A stretch of DNA of 64,000 nt, taken from positions 23,383 to 87,382 of the forward strand of contig JADJOD010000008.1 in assembly GCA_016713985.1 (NCBI GenBank). The letters run 5' to 3'. Both the position numbers and the translations under genes were made by a program. This DNA comes from Lewinellaceae bacterium. Lineage in GTDB: Bacteria; Bacteroidota; Bacteroidia; Chitinophagales; Saprospiraceae. Every line of letters starts with the position of its first letter. The first letter of the stretch is position 1. The notes below the pieces were generated by a model that saw nothing but the letters and a program-made list of their open reading frames with translations, ran no database searches and was not told the origin of the DNA. Shown here in pieces: positions 42,332 through 51,600 of the stretch.

Positions 42332-42784
42332 TTTGTCCCGGCGCCGCCCTTGCATAAAAATACCCCAAAAAAGGTAAAAAAGACTGGTTGACGAGTCGGT
42401 ATATTTGTGGCACTTTGCGAGCAGGGTGTCTGATTCGGACCTTTTGAGGTTAAATGTTTGCAGGAGCGGTTATCTGCTTTTACCTTTGCCTTGTTTTGAT
42501 ATGTTCTTTTAATCCCCGGCAATACGTACGGATTTGTTTTTTCAAATAAAAAACGTACCTGCCATTGCCCCGACTCCAAGGTATCCCTGCTGGTGAAAAT
42601 GGCATCGTATACCCCTTATTCAAAACCACTTGCCTTTCTAAGAATTAAATCTGAACCGGTATGCAGTTGGGGAATTTTCGCCCACTGTTGCGGCTCATTA
42701 TAAAAAATCCCCAATTACCTTTGAATCATGTACTCTTGACCCGTAATAATTTTTGTTCATCAAAACTTTTTTAATTGTAATCTC
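42332..42784. other. upstream regulatory region of the large surface-protein gene
   Basis: About 450 bp without a gene. -7 boxes of the TAnnTTTG type are at 42400-42407 (TATATTTG), 42481-42488 (TACCTTTG, with TTTG 20 bp upstream) and 42716-42723 (TACCTTTG). Immediately before the ATG is TTGTAATCTCATG, a start context repeated at other genes of this locus. The middle (42490-42700) has no clear structure. Confidence 0.5.
42457..42488 (+). promoter_or_regulatory. promoter, TTTG-N20-TACCTTTG
   Basis: TTTG at 42457-42460, 20-bp spacer, TACCTTTG at 42481-42488. This is the best promoter match in the 450 bp before the 1472-residue surface protein. Transcription from here would give a leader of about 290 bases. 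Confidence 0.55.
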
Positions 42785-45700
42785 ATGAAAAAAGCGAATT
42801 CTACACTTTTTCCTGTTTTAGGTAGTTGGTTGGTTGCATTGGCGTTTGTGCTCGCGGTGAATACCGGTGCATCGGCCCAATGTGTCCTTACTTGCAACGA
42901 CCTGGTACAGGTTTCACTCGATGGCACTTGTGAGTCGGAAATCCTTCCCGACATGGTACTGGAAGGCGGCGGCTGCCCGAACGGCGTCCTCCGTGTTCAG
43001 GCTAAAATCAATGGCGTATGGGTGCCGGCAAGCGGCAACTTTATCGCCACATCGGCCAATATTAACCAGACGCTTCAGGTAAAAGTACGCGACCTGGTAA
43101 CGGGCAATTTCTGCATCGGTAATATCCATGTGGAAGACAAACTTGCTCCGTCGCTTGTCTGCCAGGATATCACGCTTTCCTGCGCTATTACCACGTATTC
43201 GCCGATCTATTTGCTCGACGAACTCGGTATTTCGGAAGCTTATCCGGATGTTAATGAAAACTGCGGATCATTTACGCTGACCTATATCGATACCTGGCAT
43301 GACCTTACCTGCACGGGGACGATCAACGGTCAGACCGATATGAGCGCTTATGTGAAACGTATCTGGACGGCTGTCGACCAGAGTGGCAACCAGTCGAGCT
43401 GCACACAATATATCTATTTTGCGCGCCGCCACGTCACCCAGGTCCTTTTTCCTGCCGATATCACGGTCGATTGTTCCAACCCCGTGACCACCCCGGCGGC
43501 TACCGGCGCTCCTTATGTGCTGGATTTCGGTCAGCAATTCCCGATTTTCCCGGGAACGACCTTTTGCGAACTGAACGCCAATTATACCGATCAGATCCTG
43601 CCGGTCTGCGACGGAACCTACAAAATCCTGCGCACCTGGGTGGTGTATGACTGGTGCCTGCCGACAACCCCGAACCCGCCGTCCACCAATCCGCTGTATT
43701 TTATTCAGCTGATCAAGGTGACCGACAGCGAAGGCCCTGCAGTGGAATGCCCCGAAGACATTACGGTAAATACAAATCCCTGGGATTGTGAAAGTGATAC
43801 CGACCTGCCGGACGTGATTATTTCCGACAATTGTTCACAAATCGCATCGATTCAGGCCCTCTGGACGGGTTCCGACGGCGCCGGGCACAGCCTTTACGGC
43901 ACCCTGACCAACTTCCCCGGCAACAACCTGTGGAATCCCGACACACTCGGCGTGCTGGGTATCGCGCCCAACCTGCCTATCGGCGTTACCCAGATGACTT
44001 ATATCGTCACGGACGATTGTGGCAACACCACGGTATGTGCCTTCAATATCACCGTAGCCGACGACACACCGCCGACGGCTGCCTGCGACAAATTTACCCA
44101 GGTTTCACTGGGTGTCGACGGTACGGTACTGATCAATGCCTCTACTTTTGACGACGGTTCTTACGATAACTGCTCTCCCGTGCACTTCAAAGTGCGCAGG
44201 ATGGATACTTCCACCTGCCAGCTGAATGACAGATTTTTCGATCAGGTCCGGTTCTGCTGCGAAGACCTCGGCGACACCGTTACGGTTATTTTCCGCGTAT
44301 ACGACGTACCGGTTCCGGCCGGCGAAGTCGACCTCGATTTTGAAGAATGGCACTCCAACGATTGTATGGTGCAGGTATTTGTGGACGACAAGTTGAAACC
44401 GACCTGTGTTGCTCCCGCAAACGTGACGGTATCGTGTGAATCGTTCGACCCGAGCCTGTGGGCTTACGGTACGGCTACTGCAGAAGATAACTGCTGCATC
44501 GACACGATCACCGAATCGCGCAACTACAACTTGTTCGATACCTTGTGCAACAAAGGCACGATCACCCGCACGTTCCGCACCTACGACTGCGCGGGTCAGC
44601 AAAACCAGTGCACGCAGCGTATCATCGTGAACTACGAACAGGATTACTTCGTAAAATTCCCGAACGACGTGATCGTGACGGCCTGCGACGGCACGGGCAA
44701 TTTCGGCGAACCTTCGTTCTTCGGCAAAGACTGTGAACTGCTGGGTGTAACGTTTGAAGACGACGTGTTCACGGTAGTCCCCGACGCCTGTTATAAAATT
44801 GAACGCACCTGGAAGATCATCAACTGGTGCACGTACAACCCGAATGCGGGTTGCATCACGGTACCGAACCCGAACCCGAACGCGACATCGAACAGCCCGC
44901 AGAACCTTCCGGGCCCGATCGTATCGGCTTGTGGCACTGCTGCACCGTGGAACCCGACGATCGTCTCGATCGCCCCGGGCCAGCCGCAGACGAACTTCTG
45001 CACGTTCTACGACGCAAACGCAAACTGCTACATCTACAAACAGATCATCAAGATCATCGACACCCAGAAACCAACGGCAATCTGTCCGGCCTCGCCGGCA
45101 GAATACTGCGACCTGACGGTGAACGACCCGCTGCTGTGGAACCAGTCGTACTGGTGGGATCCGATCGTAGGCCAGCACGACCTTTGCGAAGGTGATGCAC
45201 CGCTGACGATCACGGCCACGGACGCCTGCTCGGGCGCAAATGTGAACATCTCGTACCTGTTGTTCTTAGACCTGGATGGCGACAACACGATGGAAACGGT
45301 GGTAAGCAGCAACAATACGCCTGCCCCGGGCACGGTTAACTTCAACAACGCGGGCAACCCGAGTTACACCGGCGGCACACCACAGATATTTGACGGACGT
45401 CCGGTGTTGCCGAACGAAATCTACCGCTGGGCGAATCACCAGAGCGTGAGCGGCACGACGCGCACGGCAAGTGTACAGTGGAAAACGTTTGCACAAATGC
45501 CGACACCGACCAACCAGTTTGGCTCGGCAGGTATTGCACCGCAACTGCCTTACGGCACGCACAAGATCAAGTGGACGATCACGGACGGCTGCGGCAACGA
45601 AACGTACTGCGAATACACCTTCGTGGTGAAAGACTGCAAAGCGCCGACGGTGGTATGCCACAACGGCCTGAGTGTGAACATCATGCCTACACAAATGGTG

Positions 45701-47203
45701 CAGATGTGGGCTTCCGACTTCCTGCAATACGCAGAAGACAACTGCACGCCTCCGACGCCTTACACTGCCGGCCCGAACCAGTTGAAATTTGCGATTCGTA
45801 TTGCAGGCACAGGAACGGACTTCCCGGTAGACGCTTTGGGCAACCCGATCACGAGTGTGACGTTTACCTGCGCCGACCTCGGCAAAAAAGACGTTGAGTT
45901 GTGGGCGATGGATTTGGCCGGCAACGCGGACTACTGCCTGACGTTCGTGGATGTACAGGACAACAATAACAACTGTGTACCGGGGGCTCCCGCCATTGCC
46001 GGTTTCCTGAAAACGGAAATGCTGGAAGGCGTGGAAGATGCCGAAGTTAACCTCTCGGGCATCGGTCCCAACGGCCAGGCAATTGCCCTGAACGATATGA
46101 CGGACAACCTCGGCACGTACCTGTTCCCCTCCGGAATGGTACCCGTGGGCTCCAATTTTACACTTGCTCCGACCAAAGACGACAACCCGCTCAACGGGGT
46201 ATCGACTTTTGACCTGGTGCAGATCAACAAACACATTCTCGGCATCACGCCGCTGAACAGTCCGTACAAAATGATCGCGGCCGACGCCAACCACTCGAAT
46301 TCAATCACAACATTCGACGTGGTGGAGATCCGCAAACTCATCCTGGGTATTTACGCCAACTTCCCGAACAACACGTCCTGGCGCTTCGTGAACAAGGATT
46401 TCCTGTTCCCCGAGCCCTCCAATCCGTTCACAACACCTTTCCAGGAAATGGTGGTGATCACCAATATGCAGATTGGGTTGAGCGACGAGTTCGTGTCGGT
46501 CAAAGTAGGCGACGTAAATAATACCGCCATTGCCAATTCTTTCACTTCGATTGATGACCGCAGCGCCGGTACACTTTATTTCGATCTGAACGACCGCGAA
46601 GTGAAAGCAGGTGAAGAGTTTGTAGCGCATTTTAAAGCCGCTGACCTAACAGCCGGATACCAGTTTACATTGAATACCAATGGATTGCAAGTGCTGGAAA
46701 TTATTCCGGGCGATCACATGACGACCGATAATTTCGCCGTGTTTAATGACGCTGTGACCGCTTCGGTCGACGGCAACGCAGGCGAGTTCAGCGTGCGTTT
46801 CCGGGCATTGAACGCGGGCACGTTCAGCCGTATGATCGGATTTAGCAACCGCATTACCCGCGCCGAATCGTATACCGAATCGGGCGACCGGAATGAAGTG
46901 GCGCTGCGTTTCAGCGGCGCTGCCGGCCAGATCGTTACCGCTGCCGGATTCGAACTCTTGCAGAATACGCCGAACCCGGTGAAGAGCGCAACCAATATCA
47001 GTTTCCACCTTCCGGAAGCGACGAACGCTACGCTGACCGTCAGCAACGCCGAGGGGCGTATTCTGAAAGTGCTGAAAGGTTCGTTTGCAAAAGGAATCAA
47101 CACGGTGACGCTCAATCGCGCCGATTTGCAGGCGGGTATCCTGTTCTACCAGCTCGATACACCGACCCACAGCGCTGTGAAGAAAATGATCGTAGTGGAG
47201 TGA
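42785..47203 (+). CDS. large T9SS surface protein with HYR-like modules, dockerin-like pair and cohesin-like domain
   Basis: A 1472-residue exported protein. Residues 1-31 are a signal peptide (ending NTGASAQ). Cys-rich modules with paired cysteines follow, each with the HYR/Ig-like pattern VEDKLAPSLVCQDITLSC or DSEGPAVECPEDITVNTNPW and VTDDCGNTTVCAFNITV. Residues about 1128-1187 hold a dockerin-like pair: NPLNGVSTFDLVQINKHILG and ADANHSNSITTFDVVEIRKL, the second with the D-x-N-x-x-x-x-x-x-x-x-D calcium loop. About 1255-1370 is a cohesin-like sandwich (VKAGEEFVAHFKAADL). From about 1388 (LLQNTPNPVKSATNISF) is a type A T9SS domain. The segment 44520-45980 is nearly identical to 59729-61191. 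It has no frameshift and is probably the functional copy. Confidence 0.88.
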   Translation: MKKANSTLFPVLGSWLVALAFVLAVNTGASAQCVLTCNDLVQVSLDGTCESEILPDMVLEGGGCPNGVLRVQAKINGVWVPASGNFIATSANINQTLQVKVRDLVTGNFCIGNIHVEDKLAPSLVCQDITLSCAITTYSPIYLLDELGISEAYPDVNENCGSFTLTYIDTWHDLTCTGTINGQTDMSAYVKRIWTAVDQSGNQSSCTQYIYFARRHVTQVLFPADITVDCSNPVTTPAATGAPYVLDFGQQFPIFPGTTFCELNANYTDQILPVCDGTYKILRTWVVYDWCLPTTPNPPSTNPLYFIQLIKVTDSEGPAVECPEDITVNTNPWDCESDTDLPDVIISDNCSQIASIQALWTGSDGAGHSLYGTLTNFPGNNLWNPDTLGVLGIAPNLPIGVTQMTYIVTDDCGNTTVCAFNITVADDTPPTAACDKFTQVSLGVDGTVLINASTFDDGSYDNCSPVHFKVRRMDTSTCQLNDRFFDQVRFCCEDLGDTVTVIFRVYDVPVPAGEVDLDFEEWHSNDCMVQVFVDDKLKPTCVAPANVTVSCESFDPSLWAYGTATAEDNCCIDTITESRNYNLFDTLCNKGTITRTFRTYDCAGQQNQCTQRIIVNYEQDYFVKFPNDVIVTACDGTGNFGEPSFFGKDCELLGVTFEDDVFTVVPDACYKIERTWKIINWCTYNPNAGCITVPNPNPNATSNSPQNLPGPIVSACGTAAPWNPTIVSIAPGQPQTNFCTFYDANANCYIYKQIIKIIDTQKPTAICPASPAEYCDLTVNDPLLWNQSYWWDPIVGQHDLCEGDAPLTITATDACSGANVNISYLLFLDLDGDNTMETVVSSNNTPAPGTVNFNNAGNPSYTGGTPQIFDGRPVLPNEIYRWANHQSVSGTTRTASVQWKTFAQMPTPTNQFGSAGIAPQLPYGTHKIKWTITDGCGNETYCEYTFVVKDCKAPTVVCHNGLSVNIMPTQMVQMWASDFLQYAEDNCTPPTPYTAGPNQLKFAIRIAGTGTDFPVDALGNPITSVTFTCADLGKKDVELWAMDLAGNADYCLTFVDVQDNNNNCVPGAPAIAGFLKTEMLEGVEDAEVNLSGIGPNGQAIALNDMTDNLGTYLFPSGMVPVGSNFTLAPTKDDNPLNGVSTFDLVQINKHILGITPLNSPYKMIAADANHSNSITTFDVVEIRKLILGIYANFPNNTSWRFVNKDFLFPEPSNPFTTPFQEMVVITNMQIGLSDEFVSVKVGDVNNTAIANSFTSIDDRSAGTLYFDLNDREVKAGEEFVAHFKAADLTAGYQFTLNTNGLQVLEIIPGDHMTTDNFAVFNDAVTASVDGNAGEFSVRFRALNAGTFSRMIGFSNRITRAESYTESGDRNEVALRFSGAAGQIVTAAGFELLQNTPNPVKSATNISFHLPEATNATLTVSNAEGRILKVLKGSFAKGINTVTLNRADLQAGILFYQLDTPTHSAVKKMIVVE
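44520..45980 (+). repeat. 1.46-kb near-identical segment, copy A
   Basis: This part of the 1472-residue gene matches 59729-61191 at nucleotide level with only scattered differences, many at silent positions. The flanking parts of the two genes are much more diverged. Copy A is in frame throughout. Confidence 0.9.
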
Positions 47204-47224
47204 TAAACACGATATAAGTAATTG

Positions 47225-47262
47225 AACAGGAGCCATCCCGACGTGGGGTGGCTCCTGTTATT
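47225..47262 (+). terminator. rho-independent terminator
   Basis: AACAGGAGCCATCCC and GGGTGGCTCCTGTT form a 13- to 14-bp stem with loop GACGT, followed by a short T run, right after the 1472-residue gene. Confidence 0.85.
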
Positions 47263-47500
47263 TAATGTACCACGGACTTCCAAGTCCAGTGTACCACGGA
47301 CTTCCAAGTCCGTTGCGAGTTTAATGTACAACGGACTTCCAAGTCCGTTGTGTGTTTAATGTACAACGGACTTCCAAGTCCGTTGATAGTTTAATGTACA
47401 ACGGACTTCCAAGTCCGTTGCGAGTTTAATGTACAACGGACTTCCAAGTCCGTTGCGAGTGGGATGTTTCGACGGATTTGGAAATCCGTCGTACATCATG
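47262..47500. repeat. array of 35-bp palindromic repeats
   Basis: Six exact copies of the palindrome GGACTTCCAAGTCC at 47274, 47298, 47333, 47368, 47403 and 47438, then a diverged seventh (GACGGATTTGGAAATCCGTC at 47471). From the second copy on the spacing is exactly 35 bp, and the spacers are nearly identical (GTTGCGAGTTTAATGTACAA). The hairpin arms are extended by ACGG/CCGT. Confidence 0.95.
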
Positions 47501-47699
47501 CGCAACGCGGCGGCACGAGGCATATCGGGGTCGGCCACGGCTCGTTTATGCCGGACCCGAGTTTGTTTTTTGTTACCGCTGAGCGTTGGTTAAACATACA
47601 ATGCTGTTGCCTTAGACTTTGGCGCAAAAAAAATATTGCCCTTATCGCTTGATTTACAGCAACATATAAAAAATATATTTTATTCCACACCGAAAAGGG

Positions 47700-47707
47700 T
47701 ATTTTTG
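47700..47707 (+). promoter_or_regulatory. probable -7 box of the cohesin/scaffold/PorP operon
   Basis: TATTTTTG matches TAnnTTTG, 118 bp upstream of the ATG at 47825. The DNA upstream is AT-rich; no TTG at the exact -33 distance. Confidence 0.4.
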
Positions 47708-47824
47708 GCCTGTTTTTTGGAACTTAAACGACAAATACTCAGGCAACGTTGAAAAACGGCTTTTTAATCCGCATACATCTACTTTTTGACATCTCTCGTT
47801 GAATAATCCAAACCAGTTGTTCCC

Positions 47825-48634
47825 ATGAATCTTTGTTTACGCAATGTATTCGTAAGCCTTTGGCTATTTTATACATCTTTGTTGTCAGCGCAAATCGGCT
47901 TGTCTTTGCCGGTACTCAACAACGTCAACTCCGGCGCACTTGTAAGCATGCCTGTCAAAGTAACTAATTTTGACAGTATCACCTCGATGCAATTCGTCAT
48001 TCGATGGGATCCCGCTGTGCTGCAATATTTCACCACTGATCAATACAACCTGTCCGGCCTGGACGGCGAAGACTTTGGAACCCTGAACGCGCTGGACAGC
48101 GGAATTCTGCGTTTTGCGTGGTCGCCCTCCAATCTTTCCACCGGCGTGACATTACCCGACGGAACGGCAATTTTCAGGGTTCGTTTAAAGGCCCTTGGCC
48201 CCGTCAATACCGGATCAACCGTGGTTTTTGGCGAAGCGCCGCCCACCGATTTTGAAATTACCCAGTTAGAGAACGGAAATATAGTTGCCCGTACGATCAG
48301 TCAGGTAAACCTCACTCCGGGATTTGTTGCGATCGGGTACACGGTACCTGCCGGCGAACCGGCGGTCGACCCCGCATTCTTTTCTTTAAAAGTGATGCCC
48401 AACCCCTTTTACGAAAAAACACAGATTTCATTCGACCTCGATTCGGCCACCGATGTACAGATTGCGGTGACGGATGCCACAGGCCGGATTTTATTGGAAA
48501 AAACGATGCCTCAACTTTCCCAGGGCCAACATGGCATGGAAATTGTCTCCCACGAATTACGTGAAAAAGGCATGTATTATTTGATACTACGCACCAAAAC
48601 TCGATTATGCGTCCAGCCTTTGTTTGTTTTCTGA
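47825..48634 (+). CDS. small cohesin-like protein with T9SS C-terminal domain
   Basis: A 269-residue exported protein. Signal peptide about 1-22 (LFYTSLLSAQ). Residues about 24-165 have the cohesin-like pattern: VSMPVKVTNFDSITSMQFVI RWDPAVLQYF, then GVTLPDGTAIFRVRLKALGP. The same motif set occurs three times in the next gene. Residues about 183-269 (FFSLKVMPNPFYEKTQISF) are a type A T9SS sorting domain. Cohesins are calcium-dependent partners of dockerins; here dockerin-like domains occur in the flanking big proteins. It is 41 bp from the scaffold gene and probably heads the operon. Confidence 0.85.
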   Translation: MNLCLRNVFVSLWLFYTSLLSAQIGLSLPVLNNVNSGALVSMPVKVTNFDSITSMQFVIRWDPAVLQYFTTDQYNLSGLDGEDFGTLNALDSGILRFAWSPSNLSTGVTLPDGTAIFRVRLKALGPVNTGSTVVFGEAPPTDFEITQLENGNIVARTISQVNLTPGFVAIGYTVPAGEPAVDPAFFSLKVMPNPFYEKTQISFDLDSATDVQIAVTDATGRILLEKTMPQLSQGQHGMEIVSHELREKGMYYLILRTKTRLCVQPLFVF

Positions 48635-48675
48635 CGAAAAATTTATTTCACCCTCATCCCTTCTCCGCGTTAAAG

Positions 48676-51600
48676 ATGAAACCGATTATGTACTATTTGA
48701 TGGCAGGATTCCTGCTGATTTCCTCCCAGATTTTCGGTCAGACTCTGGTGACCAACATGACACCCGCAACGGTGACATCACCGATAGGTAGTGCGGTCAA
48801 CATCCAGTTGAAAGTCACGAACTTTACCAATATCAGTTCGCTGCAATTGCCGATTATTTATAACAATACCGTGTTGAAATTCGACTCGATTTACAACGCG
48901 GCGCTTCCGGGTTTTATAAATGGTAACTATTTCGTGCCGTCTGCCGGTAAGATAAACGTATCGTGGTTTGCCGATCCGGGTGGTTACCCCAACGGATTCA
49001 CCGTGCCGAACAGCACTTCGATCTTTACCCTGCACTTTACGGTGTTGACCAACGGTATGACGAGTGTAAACATCGACAATACGGCTCCCGGTATCGAAGT
49101 GATCAACAACAACGGCGGAATTGTAACGGTCAATTACCAGACCGGCGGCTCCACGGTGACCGGCGGCTCGGGCCAGGCCCCCTTGCAGGGTTTTCACGTC
49201 ATTGCCAATACCATTTATATTCCGCAGGGCCAAACCGGGTGTATGCCGGTGACGGTGCACGACTTCGACACGATCATTTCCATGCAATATGCGATGCACT
49301 GGGATAAAGATGTGTTGCAATTTCAGAATACACAATCCTACAACCTGCCCGACCTCACGGCCGGCAGTTTCGGCGGCACACCCACAACAGGGCTGCAACT
49401 GCTCGCGTGGAGCGATCCCTCGGCTGCAGGTGTGACACGCGCGGACGGCACCAAAATTTACGACGTATGTTTTACGGCCATCGGCGCGCCGGGCTCCAGT
49501 TCGCTGGTGACCATCGACGGCGTTGGTTTTCCGGCGGGTACCGGCACGGCCGAAGCGTTTAACGGCCAGAGCCAAAACGTGTGGGTGAACAACCAGTCGG
49601 GTATAACGGATACGATTTTTGTGGTGACGGCCCCGCCGCCGCCCAACTCGGTCACGTTTACGATGGATAAAGATACCGTCGGCACGGGTGGGCAAACCTG
49701 TATCGACGTGAAGGTTAAAAACTTCAACAGCATCATTGCCATGCAGTTCGGCATCTGTTACGATGCGACAAAACTTCAGTTTCAGGCGCCCATCCAACTC
49801 ACCCCGAACCCGCTGTCGCTTACGATGGGAGGCAACTTCAACACGACGACCGCCGGCGAGATCAAATTCTCCTGGAGTGACCCGGCTGCTCTAGGGGTAA
49901 CCTTGCCCAATGATACGAAAATTTTCTCCGTTTGCTTCACGGCTGCGGCTCCGGTAGGTACCCTCGTGCCCGTCACATTCTGCCCGCTGCCCGGCCTGCC
50001 GGTCGAGATCGTGAAAGAACCCGACGGCCCGGTTACACCGGCTTTGGTGAACGGAAGTGTGCTCGTTTCCAACCTGGTTCCTACGGTCAATTTGCAAACA
50101 ACAGGCGCTTGCGGCGGCGCGAACGTCGGCACCGCAACGGCCAACGTGGCCAACGGCACCGCGAATACCTACGCCTGGTCAGGCCCCGGTGGCTTTACGG
50201 GTAATACAAAAACGGTTACCGGCCTGGCAGTCGGCACCTATAGTGTAACGGTTACGCTGGCAGGCGGCTCCACGATTGTGGGCTCCGGCCAGGTACAAGC
50301 TTCCAATATTTCGATCCCGACCCCGCAACTGAACATTTCGAACGTAAAATGTAACGGCGAAAACAACGGTACCATTTCTCTGGCAATTGCAGGGGGTATT
50401 GCACCGTATACGTATGCCTGGAGTGGCCCCGGTACTTTTGCCGACACCACGGAGGACATCGACAGTTTGTCTCCGGGTATCTATACCCTGCTGGTGACAG
50501 ATAATGCCGGTTGCTCCTTTACTTCGCAGCCATATACGGTCTCACAACCGGGTGTACTCACCGCAAGCCTGGCAACTTCCCAGAACGCCACCTGCTTCGG
50601 AAGTTCAACCGGCAAGGCAGATATTAACGTGTCGGGTGGCACGGCTACCTTTACTTATGCCTGGAAATCGGTTCCCGGCGGCGTACCGGTGTTGCCTGCC
50701 GTGAAAAACCCGACCAACCTGGCTGTCGGCACCTATAATGTAACAGTAACCGACGTCAACGGCTGCACCACCTCCCTGGCCAACCCGGTGACCATCACCG
50801 GCCCGAGCAGCGCACTTGCCGTGGCTACGCCGGTTACCAAAACCAACGTCATCTGTTACGGCGCCAATACCGGCTCTATCAGCCTGGCGATCAGCGGCGG
50901 CTGGAGCGGCAACTACACCGTGAACTGGACCCCCCAGATCCCCGGCGGCGCCAATCCCACGGGTCTTGCTGCCGGCGCTTACGTGCCTGTTGTCACTGAC
51001 CAGGGTGGATGTACGCTCCAACTGACTCCGGTTGTGATCAACCAGCCTCCGGCGATCACCGCCGGCTCGCCGGTGATCGTGCACAACCTGTGCCCGGGCG
51101 ACCTCGACGGCGGTATCAACATCCAGGTGAGCGGAGGTAACGGCGCTCCTTACCAGGTGAATTGGCCCGGCGGCCTGAGCGGCCAAACACTCAGCGACCT
51201 CGCCGGCGGCGACTACGTCCCGACGGTAACCGACGCCATCAACTGTACCTTTGTTTTGCCGGCCATCACGGTGAACGAACCGGCCCCGATCCTTCCGCTG
51301 CTTGAAACCGTAACGGATGCTACCGGCGGCCTGAACAACGGCTCCGTATCGCTCGACCTCAGCGGCGGCACCAGCCCCTACACGGTGTCATGGACCGGCC
51401 CGAACAGCTTCGCCGCTTCGACGGAAGATATCTCCGCCCTCGCTCCCGGTGATTATGTCCTGAATGTAACGGACGCGAATAACTGCACCTATTCCAAAAC
51501 ATACAAAGTCGGCCCGGATTTCAGCATCCTGGCGACAACAACAGCGGCCTGTGGCAACGACGGTTGTATCAACCTGCAGATCTCCGGCGGTGTACCGCCC

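Larger units (their letters stand above)
47204..47824. other. intergenic region with palindrome array
   Basis: About 620 bp: a terminator at 47225-47262, the 35-bp palindrome array at 47262-47500, then AT-rich DNA with a -7 box TATTTTTG at 47700-47707 that probably starts the cohesin-scaffold-PorP transcript, about 110 bases before its first ATG. No gene is seen. Confidence 0.6.

Noticed and set aside
44105..46294. Long minus-strand frames inside the 1472-residue gene
   Set aside because: Arg/Val-rich complement frames of a GC-rich third-position gene; the forward protein has clear domains.
47262..47500. CRISPR array
   Set aside because: The spacers are nearly identical and the repeat is a short perfect palindrome; no cas genes are nearby.
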